This document shows positions 35,370 through 44,240 of a DNA stretch of 64,000 bases, piece after piece (the first letter of the stretch is position 1; every line of letters starts with the position of its first letter). The notes below the pieces were generated by a model, which saw only the letters and a list, made by a program, of their open reading frames with translations, had not been told where the DNA came from and ran no database searches. The translations under genes and the position numbers were made by a program. This DNA comes from DATBLE01 sp046732255. GTDB lineage: Bacteria > Actinomycetota > Thermoleophilia > Gaiellales > Gaiellaceae. The stretch lies in the NCBI GenBank assembly GCA_046732255.1, contig JBKPMR010000031.1, positions 73,882 through 137,881 on the forward strand. The letters are read 5' to 3'.

Positions 35370-35942
35370 ATGGCACGCCCACGTCGCCTTTCAGGCGAGG
35401 TCAAGATCGAGGATCCGGGCGCACTACGCGCCCTTGCCCACCCTGCGCGTCTGGCAGTCGTGGACGAGCTCTACCAGGGCCTGGAGCGGACCTCGAGCGA
35501 GCTCGCGGAGCTCACGGGGCTTTCGCCGAGCGCGATGAGCTACCACCTGCGTGCGCTGGAGCGGTGGGGCATGGTCGAGCGTGGCGCGCCGCGCGAGGAC
35601 GGGCGCGAGCGGCCCTGGCGGGCGGCCGGGCGCACGCTCAGCCTTGATCCCGAGACGGTCTCAACGGCGGCGGTGGACGTCGTCGCCGGGACCACGTTCC
35701 AGCACCTGCGCGACGAGTTCCGCCGTTGGGCTGCGGTCGAGCAGGGCGAGAGCCAGACCTGGCGCGACCTCGCCGGGGTCAGACGGTCGTATCTCTGGCT
35801 GACGGAGGACGAGGCGCGCGCGTTCTCGACAGAGGTGGGGGCGGTGGTGACGAAGTACGCGGGCGACCGCGACGCCGCGCACCATCCGCATGGAACGCGC
35901 CGGGTCTTCTGCCTCGTAGCGGTCGTCCCGGAAACGACCTAG
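35370..35942 (+). CDS. ArsR-type winged-helix transcriptional regulator
   Basis: The 190-aa protein has a typical ArsR/HTH_20 winged helix at residues 15-75 (ALRALAHPARLAVVDELYQGLERTSSELAELTGLSPSAMSYHLRALERWGMVER). The C-terminal half may bind a ligand or dimerise; no Cys pair for metal sensing is visible, so an organic effector is more likely. The ATG at 35370 follows TACCAT by seven bases with no ribosome binding site. It faces the MFS exporter with shared operators, the classic exporter/repressor layout. Confidence 0.87.
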   Translation: MARPRRLSGEVKIEDPGALRALAHPARLAVVDELYQGLERTSSELAELTGLSPSAMSYHLRALERWGMVERGAPREDGRERPWRAAGRTLSLDPETVSTAAVDVVAGTTFQHLRDEFRRWAAVEQGESQTWRDLAGVRRSYLWLTEDEARAFSTEVGAVVTKYAGDRDAAHHPHGTRRVFCLVAVVPETT

Positions 35943-36223
35943 CCCGAGCGCCGCAGCCAGCCGCGCCGCGGCTGCGTCTTCTTCCACTCCGACCGGCTCG
36001 GCAGCCGGCCGGCTTCACGCGCGCGGCGCACGCAGTCGGTGTGCGCATGGCGCCGCTGCGAGTGGTCACCCTCCGGGAAGAGGAGGACGTGATCGCTCAT
36101 CGACTGCAGCCGCCGGCCGCAGAGCGGGCAGGTGTACGTGGCTGGCTTGAGGTTCTGCGCGCGGCGGAGCTCCCACCAGGAGGGCTCGGCTTCGCCGAGA
36201 CCTCCTGAACGCGGGTTGCTCAC
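35939..36223 (-). CDS. Small zinc-ribbon-like protein
   Basis: The 94-aa product starts at GTG 36223, overlapping the stop of the gene before it by four bases. It has a CPLCGRRL pair followed by a His-rich FPEGDHSQRRHAHTDCVRRAREAGRLPSRSEW segment, so CxxC plus His/Cys could bind one zinc. The C terminus is Arg/Lys-rich. I do not recognise a named family; nucleic acid binding is possible. Its stop overlaps the ArsR-type gene stop on the other strand. Confidence 0.65.
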   Translation of the reverse strand: MSNPRSGGLGEAEPSWWELRRAQNLKPATYTCPLCGRRLQSMSDHVLLFPEGDHSQRRHAHTDCVRRAREAGRLPSRSEWKKTQPRRGWLRRSG

Positions 36224-36672
36224 TTCGACGTAGTCGTCGTGCTCGTCGTCGTGGTCGTCGTCGGTGGCACGGGGCACTTGTAGCCGGTGCCCTTCTTCAG
36301 CGTGCGGCAGCTGCTCGAGATGACCCTTGCGTCCTTCCGAGCCCGCGAGACGCTCAGGACGTCGCTCGAGACGGTGACGACATAGCTCTTGCCGTCCGCG
36401 CCGGTGCTGAGGTCGATCGTCAACGGCACCGTCAGCTCGCGGGCGAGCGCCTTGTCCGCGACGACGAGATCGGCCAGGCTGTCGGTGTACTTCCCGCCGT
36501 CGGCGAAGGCGGCCTTCTGCGCCTTGTCGATCCGCAGCATCGCGTCGCGCGTCATCACGGCGCGGTCCTTCGAGGAGAGCGTCTTCGAGCTCGAGCCCTT
36601 GAAGAGCTGGGGCAGGATGAACAGTGCCGCGAACGCGAGCAGGATGATCGGGAGAAAGCGGCGCATGTCCAT
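36220..36672 (-). CDS. Secreted or membrane-anchored pilin-like protein with a Thr-rich tail
   Basis: The 150-aa product begins with a membrane segment (residues 7-24). The soluble part has RIDKAQKAAFADGGKYTDSLADLV, which resembles the helix and first strand of type IV pilin-like proteins, two Cys near the C terminus, and a final TTTTTTSTTTTSK linker. The role is not known. It is divergent from the large secreted protein at 36743. ATG 36672 or the ATG two codons later could be used. Confidence 0.6.
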   Translation of the reverse strand: MDMRRFLPIILLAFAALFILPQLFKGSSSKTLSSKDRAVMTRDAMLRIDKAQKAAFADGGKYTDSLADLVVADKALARELTVPLTIDLSTGADGKSYVVTVSSDVLSVSRARKDARVISSSCRTLKKGTGYKCPVPPTTTTTTSTTTTSK

Positions 36673-36742
36673 GGCCGCCCAACCCTACCCGGGCGCCGCA
36701 CCGAGGGTTGAGGTTGTCTCTGCGCGCGGAGAGAATAGAAGC

Positions 36743-39142
36743 GTGCGGCGGTTGAGGATGCGTGGGCGCACGTTGTGGGCGGCGAGCCTGATCGGCGTGA
36801 CGGCGGCGACGGCGTTGCTGCTCGCCCATGACTCGAGTTCCGACGGCCCGGCCCGCTCGGCTGCCCTCCGTCTCTCGCTGCTCCGTGCGGCCGGTGGAGA
36901 TGCCGAGCGGGTGCCGACGCGTGCCGCTCGCGCGGGGACGTGGACGATCGACCGCTTCCCGCGCGGGACGCGCGCGATCGCGGTCGCTGCCAAGCCTGTG
37001 ACCGGAATCAGGTTCGGGCAGCCGACGATCGCAGGCGTGGCCGGCTGGGGGTTCGAGCCGGATCTCCGCGGCGACCCGACCGACGCCAACCGTCTCTACG
37101 TCAGCGCTCCCGACTCGGGGGGATCGGACACGAGCTGGATCTGGCGCTCGCTGGACGGCGGTAAGACCTTCAAGTGGGTCCCGGCCGCTGCGCCGTTGAA
37201 CGGGAAGATCACGGTCTGCCCCGGCGGCGGCGACACCGAGCTCGCGGTCGATCCCGGCGGGCGCCTCTACTTCAACGACCTGTCGCTTGCGAACTTCAGC
37301 GTCGCGAGGTCGGACGACCACGGCGTGACGTTCACGCCCTGCAACTCCGCCGCCGTCCCGGACGGTGGGGTCGACCGGCAGTGGTACGCGCTCGACGGCG
37401 ACCCCACCAGCGGCGGTTCGCTCTACCTCACGAACGACGAAGTGGGGAACGGCGCCGTCACCTGCGGGGCGACGAACGTCAACAACGTGCTGGTCATGTA
37501 TCGCTCGCCGGTCGCCGGGGGCGCGACCGCCGGCCTCCAGTTCGGGCCCCCCAACCGGATCACGGCGCCGGGGACGTGCGACGAGGGGATCATGGGCAAC
37601 GACGAGGTGAGCCCGGTGGCCACTCGGACCGGGCAGCCCGTCAACGGCCGCGCGACGACACTGCCCAACGCCGTCCACCACGTGTTCGTGCCGCACAGCG
37701 ACGGCAGCCTGACCAAGATCCTGATCGCCCGCTGCTTCCCGGTCGCGTTCGGGGCACCGGTCACGAACGTGAGCGACCCGAGCGGCCTGAACTGCGTCGA
37801 CTTGCCGGTCGCCGACCTCGGCTCGTACACGGCGGTGCGCGCGGGCGGCAACTTCACCTCCCTGGCGATCGACCGGTCCGGCAACCTGTACGTCGTCTGG
37901 GAACAGGCGCCGATGAGCGGCTCAGTCGCCGGCGACACGTCCCTGATGTACGCCTACTCGACCAACGAGGGCGGCACCTGGTCGACGCCGATGAAGATCC
38001 CGACCGGGCTCGCGAACAACGTCTTCGCCTGGGCCGCAGCCGGGTCGGACGGTCGCGTCGACGTCGCGTGGTACGGGACGCCGGCGCACGTCGATCCGGC
38101 GGGAGGGCCGCAGGCCTGCCCCAACGGCGGCCCCGACACCGTCGCCGGCCCGTGGGGCCTCTATCTGACCCAGACCCTGAACGGCCATGCGAAGACGATC
38201 AGCTTCTCGGCGCCGGTTCTCGCTTCGGAGCACCCGATCAGGCGCGGCGGAATCCAGACGATCATCGGCAACCAGTGCGGCGGCGCGACGAATCTCGGGC
38301 TCAACGGCACGACCCGCACGCTCGGCGACTTCTTCCAGCTCCGCATCGGGCCGCAAGGGGAGGCCCGCATCTCGTACGGAGACTCGAACAACGTCGACGG
38401 CAACCTGATGGGCTCGCACGCGATGTACGTCGCCCAGAACGGGGGGCCGGGCGTCCTCGCGAAGACCGTCCAGGGCCCGACGGCCCCGGTCGGTTCGACC
38501 ACCGATCCGGCTGGTGACGCGACGTACGACGCAGCCGGCGCCGTGGGCGCGTCGATGCCGAACCTCGACGTCCTCGCGTCGTCGATCTCGTGGCCGGATG
38601 CCGCCGGCTGCCATCCGGCCGGCGCCGCCTGTCTGCGGGTGACGATGAAGCTGGCGAACCTCAGCCTGGCCGCACCGGTGGCTCCCGACCCCGACCGTGA
38701 CCTCGTCTGGCTCGCGCAATGGCTCGTACCCGCCGCGGCATCGTGTCCGTCGACCGCAGCTTCGTGCGCGAACGGCGGCGCCAACTTCATGGTGTACGCC
38801 GAGTCGAACCAGGGCGGCCCGGTCGAGTGCTGGGTCGGTCAGAACGCCCTCGCGCAGAACGCCGACGGTCTCCAGCTGACCTACCCGGGCTCGACGCAGA
38901 TCGCCGATCCCGGCGCGTGCACCGTCGTGCCCGGCGCCGGCGGGACGATCACCATCGAGGTCCCGCTCACGGCGGTGAGCCTCGACTCGGGCGTCGCGCC
39001 CTACAGCGACCGGCTCTACAGCGTCACCGCGAGCACCATGACGTTGCCGGCTCGCGCCAACAGCATCCCCGCGTTCGGCGGCGTCGGCGGCCTCCCGTTC
39101 AACCTCATCGACGTCGCCCCGGGCTACGACGCGACTCCATAG
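36743..39142 (+). CDS. Large secreted protein with BNR/sialidase-like repeats
   Basis: The 799-aa product starts with a signal-like segment. The first 500 residues carry several Asp-box (BNR) type motifs: WIWRSLDGGKTFKW, SVARSDDHGVTFTP, AYSTNEGGTWSTP, consistent with a sialidase-like beta-propeller. Cys-rich loops suggest disulfides. The last 250 residues form a separate beta-rich domain with NLDVLASSISWPDAAG. The propeller lacks clear sialidase arginine triad residues, so catalysis is unproven. The GTG start at 36743 is the first good one; an ATG lies five codons later. Confidence 0.72.
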   Translation: MRRLRMRGRTLWAASLIGVTAATALLLAHDSSSDGPARSAALRLSLLRAAGGDAERVPTRAARAGTWTIDRFPRGTRAIAVAAKPVTGIRFGQPTIAGVAGWGFEPDLRGDPTDANRLYVSAPDSGGSDTSWIWRSLDGGKTFKWVPAAAPLNGKITVCPGGGDTELAVDPGGRLYFNDLSLANFSVARSDDHGVTFTPCNSAAVPDGGVDRQWYALDGDPTSGGSLYLTNDEVGNGAVTCGATNVNNVLVMYRSPVAGGATAGLQFGPPNRITAPGTCDEGIMGNDEVSPVATRTGQPVNGRATTLPNAVHHVFVPHSDGSLTKILIARCFPVAFGAPVTNVSDPSGLNCVDLPVADLGSYTAVRAGGNFTSLAIDRSGNLYVVWEQAPMSGSVAGDTSLMYAYSTNEGGTWSTPMKIPTGLANNVFAWAAAGSDGRVDVAWYGTPAHVDPAGGPQACPNGGPDTVAGPWGLYLTQTLNGHAKTISFSAPVLASEHPIRRGGIQTIIGNQCGGATNLGLNGTTRTLGDFFQLRIGPQGEARISYGDSNNVDGNLMGSHAMYVAQNGGPGVLAKTVQGPTAPVGSTTDPAGDATYDAAGAVGASMPNLDVLASSISWPDAAGCHPAGAACLRVTMKLANLSLAAPVAPDPDRDLVWLAQWLVPAAASCPSTAASCANGGANFMVYAESNQGGPVECWVGQNALAQNADGLQLTYPGSTQIADPGACTVVPGAGGTITIEVPLTAVSLDSGVAPYSDRLYSVTASTMTLPARANSIPAFGGVGGLPFNLIDVAPGYDATP

Positions 39143-39182
39143 TGGTGCCGCCCTGCGGGCCGGGGCCACCATGACCGGTGGT

Positions 39183-39188
39183 TACACT
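39183..39188 (+). promoter_or_regulatory. TACACT box, candidate -10 of a leaderless gene
   Basis: TACACT ends seven bases before the ATG at 39196. The upstream GTG at 39178 in the same frame precedes the box and is therefore unlikely to be the start. Confidence 0.4.
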
Positions 39189-39195
39189 GGCCGTC

Positions 39196-40005
39196 ATGCC
39201 CGGGAACGCGCAGACCCTGGTCGAGCTGGGGCTGACCAAGTACGAGGCGAACGCCTATCTGGCGTTGATGCGCCGCGATGCCTCCGCACCGGCGGACGTC
39301 GCCCGGCTCGCGAAGGTACCTCGGCAGCGCATCTACGACGTGCTCGCCACGCTCGTCGAGAAGGGGCTCGCATCTCGCCGGCCCGGCCCGCCCGCGAAGT
39401 ACACAGCGGTCGCGCCCGAGTTCGCGATCGAGCGGCTGCTCGCACGAAGACGCGACGAGCTCGACCGGCTCGAGCACTCGAGCCGCGAAGCGATCGAGGC
39501 CCTCGCCCCGGCCTTCGCCGAGGGGCAGAAGGAGCGCAACCCGCTCGACTACATCGAGGTGCTCCGCGATCGGGACGCGATCAACGAGCGGTTCGGCGAG
39601 CTCCAGGCGGGCGTCCAGTCGGAGATCCTCGTCTTCACCAGGCCTCCCTACGCAACGCCTGCGCAGGAGAACGTCGAGGGCATCGAGGTGACGCAGGCCC
39701 ACGACGCCAAGAGCGTCTACGAGCTCTCGGCGCTCGACGACCCCGACTTTGCAGCGGGCGTCCGCCGCTTCGTCGAGGCGGGGGAGCAGGCGCGGTTCGT
39801 CGAGGAGCTGCCGCTGAAGCTGGTGATCATCGACGAGCGGATCGTCATGTTCGGGATGGAGGATCCGGTCGCCGGTGCCTCCGAGCTGACGATCATGGTG
39901 ATCGAGCACCCCGAGCTCGCCCGCCTCCTGAAGATCGCCTTCGAGGCGGTCTGGAGCGAGGGGCTGACGTTCGACCAGGTGACCGTGCAGCGCGGCGCCG
40001 CCTGA
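39196..40005 (+). CDS. TrmB-family transcriptional regulator
   Basis: The 269-aa protein has the TrmB winged helix (LVELGLTKYEANAYLALMRRDASAPADVARLAKVPRQRIYDVLATLVEKGLASRRPG, about residues 8-64), a coiled linker and a C-terminal effector domain. These regulators usually sense sugars or other metabolites. The start ATG is placed by the TACACT box. It lies between two secreted-protein genes; the promoter region of the downstream gene shares a GTGGTTAC segment with its own, so it may control both. Confidence 0.85.
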   Translation: MPGNAQTLVELGLTKYEANAYLALMRRDASAPADVARLAKVPRQRIYDVLATLVEKGLASRRPGPPAKYTAVAPEFAIERLLARRRDELDRLEHSSREAIEALAPAFAEGQKERNPLDYIEVLRDRDAINERFGELQAGVQSEILVFTRPPYATPAQENVEGIEVTQAHDAKSVYELSALDDPDFAAGVRRFVEAGEQARFVEELPLKLVIIDERIVMFGMEDPVAGASELTIMVIEHPELARLLKIAFEAVWSEGLTFDQVTVQRGAA

Positions 40006-40045
40006 CCAGCCCCGCCCGGACACAGGGGAGGTTTGGGCACCACCG

Positions 40046-40085
40046 ATCGTGGTTACTATCGTGCACCACGATAGGTGGTGACAAT
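40046..40085. promoter_or_regulatory. Palindromic operator before the secreted protein
   Basis: CTATCGTG-CAC-CACGATAG forms a perfect 8-bp inverted repeat at 40056-40074, and a wider pair ATCGTGG/CCACGAT surrounds it. TACTAT (40054-40059) overlaps it and may be the -10 box. The GTGGTTAC element also occurs before the TrmB gene. The likely binder is the adjacent TrmB-type regulator. Confidence 0.65.
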
Positions 40086-40101
40086 CCCCCAAGGAAGTCG
40101 C

Positions 40102-41157
40102 ATGCGCTCTACCGCCCGCATCCTGCTCGTTGCCGCCGCCGCTCTCCTGCTCGCCGGTGCGATCGGCGCCGGACCGGCGGCGCCCTCGTCCAAGGACCTG
40201 ACGAACCCGAAGGACTTCTTCTGGGCGCCCGGACAGAGCCCGGACGGGACGATCGCCGACTCGCTCGGCAACAACCTGATCTACCACGGCGGTAACGCCG
40301 GTCCCGGCGCGATCGGCGTCGAGGAGCGACCGGCCGTCTATCTGATCTACTGGGGCCCCGCCTGGGCGAAGGGTTTCCAGACCGCCGACAGCGACGGGAA
40401 GCTGTTCGCGAGCAAGACGCTCCAGAACTACCTGAACTCGTTCTTCGCCAACGTCGGCGGCAGCCCGTGGGCGGGCGTCCAGACCCAGTACTGCAACCTC
40501 ATCCTGCCGGGCGCGACCAGCTGCGTCGGCGGTGCCGGGTTCGTCACGAACCCCAAGCACCAGCTGAAGGGGACGTGGACCGACCCGACACCGGTGCCGG
40601 ACGACATCGTCACGCTCGGGCTCGCGGAGAATCTCTTCGACGACCCGATCGCCGCCGAGGCGCAGCGCGCCGCCGCGCACTTCGGCTACGACCCGCAGGC
40701 GACCTACATCGTCCTCACGCCGCCAGGGCCGATCGCGACCGGTCAGCCCGTCTACTGCGGCTACCACACCCAGACGACGAGCATCGACGGCCTCGGTAAC
40801 CCGAACCGGATCCAGTACGCGTTCATCCCGTGGCTGAACACGAACTGGCCCGCGCTCGGAACGACCGGCTGCGGGATGCACAACGTCAACGCGACGAGCA
40901 ACACGTTCGGGAACGGCATCTTCGACGGCTGGTCGATCGTCGTCGGCCACGAGTATTCGGAGGCGGTGACCGACCCGGACAACTTCTTCAGCGTCCAGGA
41001 CGGCTGGAACGACATCCAGGGCAGCGAGAACGCCGACAAGTGCGCGTGGACGAACGACCAGAACATCGCGCTCGGCGGTCGCCAGTACGCGATCCAGCCG
41101 ATGTGGAGCAACGAGGCGTTCGACGCGACCGGGAACGGCTGCGTCGTCTCGCGGTAG
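40102..41157 (+). CDS. Secreted protein with HExxxAVTDP motif (PHI-1/metalloprotease-like)
   Basis: The 351-aa product has a signal peptide (about residues 1-26) and a good ribosome binding site (AAGGAAG). The mature part carries VVGHEYSEAVTDPDN, a zinc-site-like HExxE motif also seen in plant EXORDIUM/phosphate-induced-protein relatives and some secreted bacterial hydrolases. The YLIYWGPAW and GYHTQTT segments fit that family. Several Cys suggest disulfides. Proteolytic activity is inferred only from the motif. A strong hairpin follows the stop. Confidence 0.7.
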   Translation: MRSTARILLVAAAALLLAGAIGAGPAAPSSKDLTNPKDFFWAPGQSPDGTIADSLGNNLIYHGGNAGPGAIGVEERPAVYLIYWGPAWAKGFQTADSDGKLFASKTLQNYLNSFFANVGGSPWAGVQTQYCNLILPGATSCVGGAGFVTNPKHQLKGTWTDPTPVPDDIVTLGLAENLFDDPIAAEAQRAAAHFGYDPQATYIVLTPPGPIATGQPVYCGYHTQTTSIDGLGNPNRIQYAFIPWLNTNWPALGTTGCGMHNVNATSNTFGNGIFDGWSIVVGHEYSEAVTDPDNFFSVQDGWNDIQGSENADKCAWTNDQNIALGGRQYAIQPMWSNEAFDATGNGCVVSR

Positions 41158-41176
41158 TCGCGCGACGACGCAGAGA

Positions 41177-41210
41177 GCGGCGGGCCGGACGCCGGAGGCC
41201 GGCCCGCCGC
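41177..41210. terminator. Hairpin terminator
   Basis: GCGGCGGGCCGG (41177-41188) and CCGGCCCGCCGC (41199-41210) form a perfect 12-bp stem with a 10-base loop, 20 bases after the stop codon. No T run follows. Confidence 0.55.
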
Positions 41211-41284
41211 GATCCCTCGATCGGAGCCTGTTCCTCCGCCGGACAGGGGATTAAGGTGAGGCCGGTGGATCCCGAGGGAGAGGG

Positions 41285-43634
41285 ATGCTGGGCCGCATGC
41301 TGAAGGCCGGTCGCATGACGCGGAGATTTCCGCGGCGTCTCGTCGTGGGCGCCGGCGCCGCCGCGGTCGCCGTCGCGGTGGGTAGCGGCGTCGTGCTCAC
41401 GTCCGACCGCTCTTCGGACGCGGGCTCCGCCTCGGTCTCCCGCCTACAGGCACAGACGGCGGCGCTGCGCGCAGGCGAGATCGCGGAGCGCAAGGCCGCC
41501 TATCGGTTGGGCGCCGCCGGCGCCGAGCCTCCGAAGCGGGCGAAGGATCCGGCGAAGAACGTCGACCACGATGTCTCGCCGCCGCTGCGCGAGATCGCCG
41601 CGCACCCGGTACCCGACCGGAAGCAGAAGCTGCCGAAGAAGGATCACCCGCTCCCCCTGCCGCAGGCTGAACCCTCGGGCGATCCGGTCGTTCAGACGGG
41701 CGCGGGCGCGGCAGCCGCGCCGGCGCTCGGCCTGAGCTTCGAGGGGCTGGGTCAGGGGTTCAGGGGTCCCTCCGGGACCTTCTCCGTCAATGCGGCGCCG
41801 CCCGACACGAACGGGGCGGTGGGGCCGACGCGCTACGTACAGATCGTCAACGAGAGCTTCGCGGTCTTCGACAAGACGGGAACGCCGGTGTACGGGCCCG
41901 TGCCGACGAACACCCTGTGGAGCGGCTTCGGCGGCGGTTGCCAGTCGAATGACGACGGCGACGCCACCGTCGCCTACGACCGGCTCGCCGACCGCTGGGT
42001 TGTCCAGCAGTTCTCGGTCAGCACGACGCCGTTCCTCGAGTGCGTCGCGGTCTCGACCTCCGGCGACCCGACCGGCTCCTACTACCGGTACTCGTTCCAG
42101 TACTCGAACTTCCCGGACTACCCGAAGCTCGGGGTCTGGCCGGACGCGTACTACGTGACCCTCAACCTGTTCAACGCGAGCGGGACTGCGTTCCCGGGGG
42201 CCGGAGATGTGCGCCTGGAACCGGGCGAGAATGCTCGCCGGCCAGTCCGCGACGCAGCAGTGCTTCACCCTCGGGACGGGTGACGGCGGCCTGCTCCCGG
42301 CCGACCTGGACGGGGCGACGCCGCCGCGCGCGGGCGCCCCGAACCCGATGGTCGAGTTCGGGACGAACGATCTGCTGCTGTGGCGGTTCCACGTCGACTG
42401 GACGACGCCGGCCAACTCGACGTTCACGGGGCCGACGATCCTGCCGGTCGGCGCCTTTACACCGGCCTGCACCACCGGCGGCGCCTGCATCGTGCAGCCC
42501 GGGACCTCGCAGCGCCTCGACTCGCTCGGCGACCGGCTCATGTACCGGCTCGCCTACCGCAACTTCGGCGATCACGAGGCGCTGGTCGTCAACCACAGCG
42601 TCAACGCCGGCAGCTCAGTCGGCGTGCGCTGGTACGAGCTGCGCGACCCGGACGGCTCGCCGACCGTCTTCCAGCAGGGGACCTATGCGCCCGACGGGAC
42701 CTACCGCTGGATGGCGAGTGCGGCAATGGACGGCGCGGGCGACGTTGCGCTCGGCTTCAGCACCTCGAGCTCGACCGCGCGGCCGGGCGTCCACTACACG
42801 GCGCACCTCGTCACCGATCCCTTGGGCGTGATGGGCCAGGGGGAGGGTGTCGTGATCGACGGTGCCGGCTCCCAGACGGGCGGTCTCGACCGCTGGGGCG
42901 ACTACTCCAGCCTGAACGTCGACCCGAGCGACGACTGCACCTTCTGGTTCACGAGCGAGTACCTCGCCTCGAGCGGGAGCTTCAACTGGCACACCCGGGT
43001 GGGCGCATTCAAGCTGCCCGGCTGCGGCACGGCGCCGACACCGGACTTCTCGCTCTCGGCGACGCCCTCGAGCAGGACCGTCACGCCCGGCCAGGGCACG
43101 TCCTACACGGTGACGATCACGCCCTCCGGCGGCTTCTCGGCCAGCGTCACCCTCGGCGTGGCGGGGCTTCCGGCGGGCGCGACCGGCACCTTCAGCCCGA
43201 ACCCGGCGACGTCGACCTCCGCGCTGTCGGTGACCACCTCGGCCTCGACCCCGGCCGGCACCTATCCACTGACGATCACCGGAACCGGCGGAGGGCAGAC
43301 GCACCAGACGAGGGCGACGCTCGTCGTCCAGGCCGGCGCCCAGGACTTCACTCTCGGCGCCTCACCTGCGAGCCAGACGATCGGAAAGGGCGGCTCGACC
43401 ACCTACGCGGTGACGGTCACACCCGTCAACGGGTTCGGCGGCAGTGTGTCCCTGAGCGTCAGCGGCCTCCCGAACAAGGCGTCCGCATCCTTCAGCCCGA
43501 ACCCGGCGACGTCCACGTCGACGCTGACCGTCAAGACGAAGCAGCTCGTGAGACGGGGCACCTACCCGCTCACGATCACCGGGAAGAGCGGCTCCCTCAG
43601 CCACACCGCGCCCGTCACGCTGGTCGTTCACTAA
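41285..43634 (+). pseudogene. Large secreted protein split by a single-base frameshift
   Basis: Two frames are pieces of one protein: 41285-42203 in phase 1 and 42204-43634 in the next phase. Phase 1 ends sensibly at FNASGTAFPG and phase 2 resumes at EMCAWNRARMLAGQSATQQCF. The junction is the run CCCGGGGGCC (42193-42202); removing one G restores a continuous frame reading FPGPEMCAWNRARM. The product would have a signal/anchor, a long beta-rich domain, and two C-terminal repeats of about 92 residues (DFSLSATPSS... and DFTLGASPAS...) of Ig-like type. It may be a true pseudogene, a sequencing error at a homopolymer, or a phase-variable gene. Confidence 0.75.
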
Positions 43635-43647
43635 GCCGGCTCCGCCT

Positions 43648-43980
43648 CTAGCGGATACCCGTGTCGATCGAGAAGTCGAGCCGGTCGACGTGTGCCCTGC
43701 GGACGTGGACCGCGTGCGGCGTGATGTTCCGGCCGATGCCGATGCGCTCCAGGGTCGTGACCGTGTAGATCCCGGGCGCAAGGAGGATCCGGTAGCGGCC
43801 GTCCCGGCCGGATCGGGTCCGGTACGTGTGGCCGGCGCGATTGAACAGGAGCGTCACCTGGACCGGCGCATCGCACGGGGTACCGGCGCGACACACGGGC
43901 ACGATCGGCCCCTTCGTCACCATCCCCTGGAACCCGGAGACCAAGGCGAAGGCCGCGAGCAGCACAGCCACGTCCCACAT
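43648..43980 (-). CDS. Small protein with a carboxypeptidase-regulatory-like domain
   Basis: The 110-aa product begins with a hydrophobic segment (MWDVAVLLAAFALVSGFQGMVTKG) followed by a transthyretin-like beta sandwich, visible as PIVPVCRAGTPCDAPVQVTLLFNRAGHTYRTRSGRDGRYRILLAPGIYTVTT. Such domains are common extracellular adaptors. I chose ATG 43980; longer upstream frames run through the hairpin element and lack a start signal. It converges on the split secreted protein. Confidence 0.65.
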   Translation of the reverse strand: MWDVAVLLAAFALVSGFQGMVTKGPIVPVCRAGTPCDAPVQVTLLFNRAGHTYRTRSGRDGRYRILLAPGIYTVTTLERIGIGRNITPHAVHVRRAHVDRLDFSIDTGIR

Positions 43981-44021
43981 GGTGCCGGATTCCGCAGGAC
44001 CGGCGGGGTCGGACGGGAAGA

Positions 44022-44115
44022 TACAGTGCTTGGGGGCAAGCGCTGCTGCCTGATGGACACTGCCTCTCCCACCATCAGGCGCGTTTCCTGCTTGCCCCCG
44101 CTGCCTCTCCCAAGC
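44022..44115. other. Structured palindromic element of unknown role
   Basis: Nested perfect stems are visible: GGGGGCAAGC (44032-44041) with GCTTGCCCCC (44090-44099), and GCCTGATGG (44048-44056) with CCATCAGGC (44072-44080). An outer GCTTGG/CCAAGC stem and the alternative hairpin GCTTG-GGGG-CAAGC compete with the first stem. CTGCCTCTCCCA occurs twice. TACAGT at 44022-44027 could be a -10 box. It could be a regulatory RNA, a MITE-like hairpin or a terminator; no known family fits. Confidence 0.55.
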
Positions 44116-44168
44116 GGATTGTCGTCGGCTCGGACGGGGAGGGCGTCCCTCGTTCGAGTGATCAGATG

Positions 44169-44220
44169 AAGAGGAACCGGGGACAGGTCTGACAGACCTG
44201 TCCCTCTCTGTGCTCATCAT
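44169..44220. repeat. REP-like repeat, copy 2 (pair with 17.5 kb)
   Basis: About 50 bases with the palindrome ACAGGTCTG-A-CAGACCTGT match 17481-17530 closely, including flanks GGAACCGGG and the CATCAT end. This copy is intergenic, 20 bases before the cytochrome gene. Confidence 0.85.
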
Positions 44221-44240
44221 TTTGCGATTGGATACGGGTC

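Noticed and set aside
39178..39195. GTG at 39178 as start of the TrmB-type gene
   Set aside because: It would place the TACACT box inside the coding region; ATG 39196 fits both the promoter and the family start.
44022..44115. Integron attC-like site
   Set aside because: No attC core (GTTRRRY/RYYYAAC) is visible and no integron integrase lies near.
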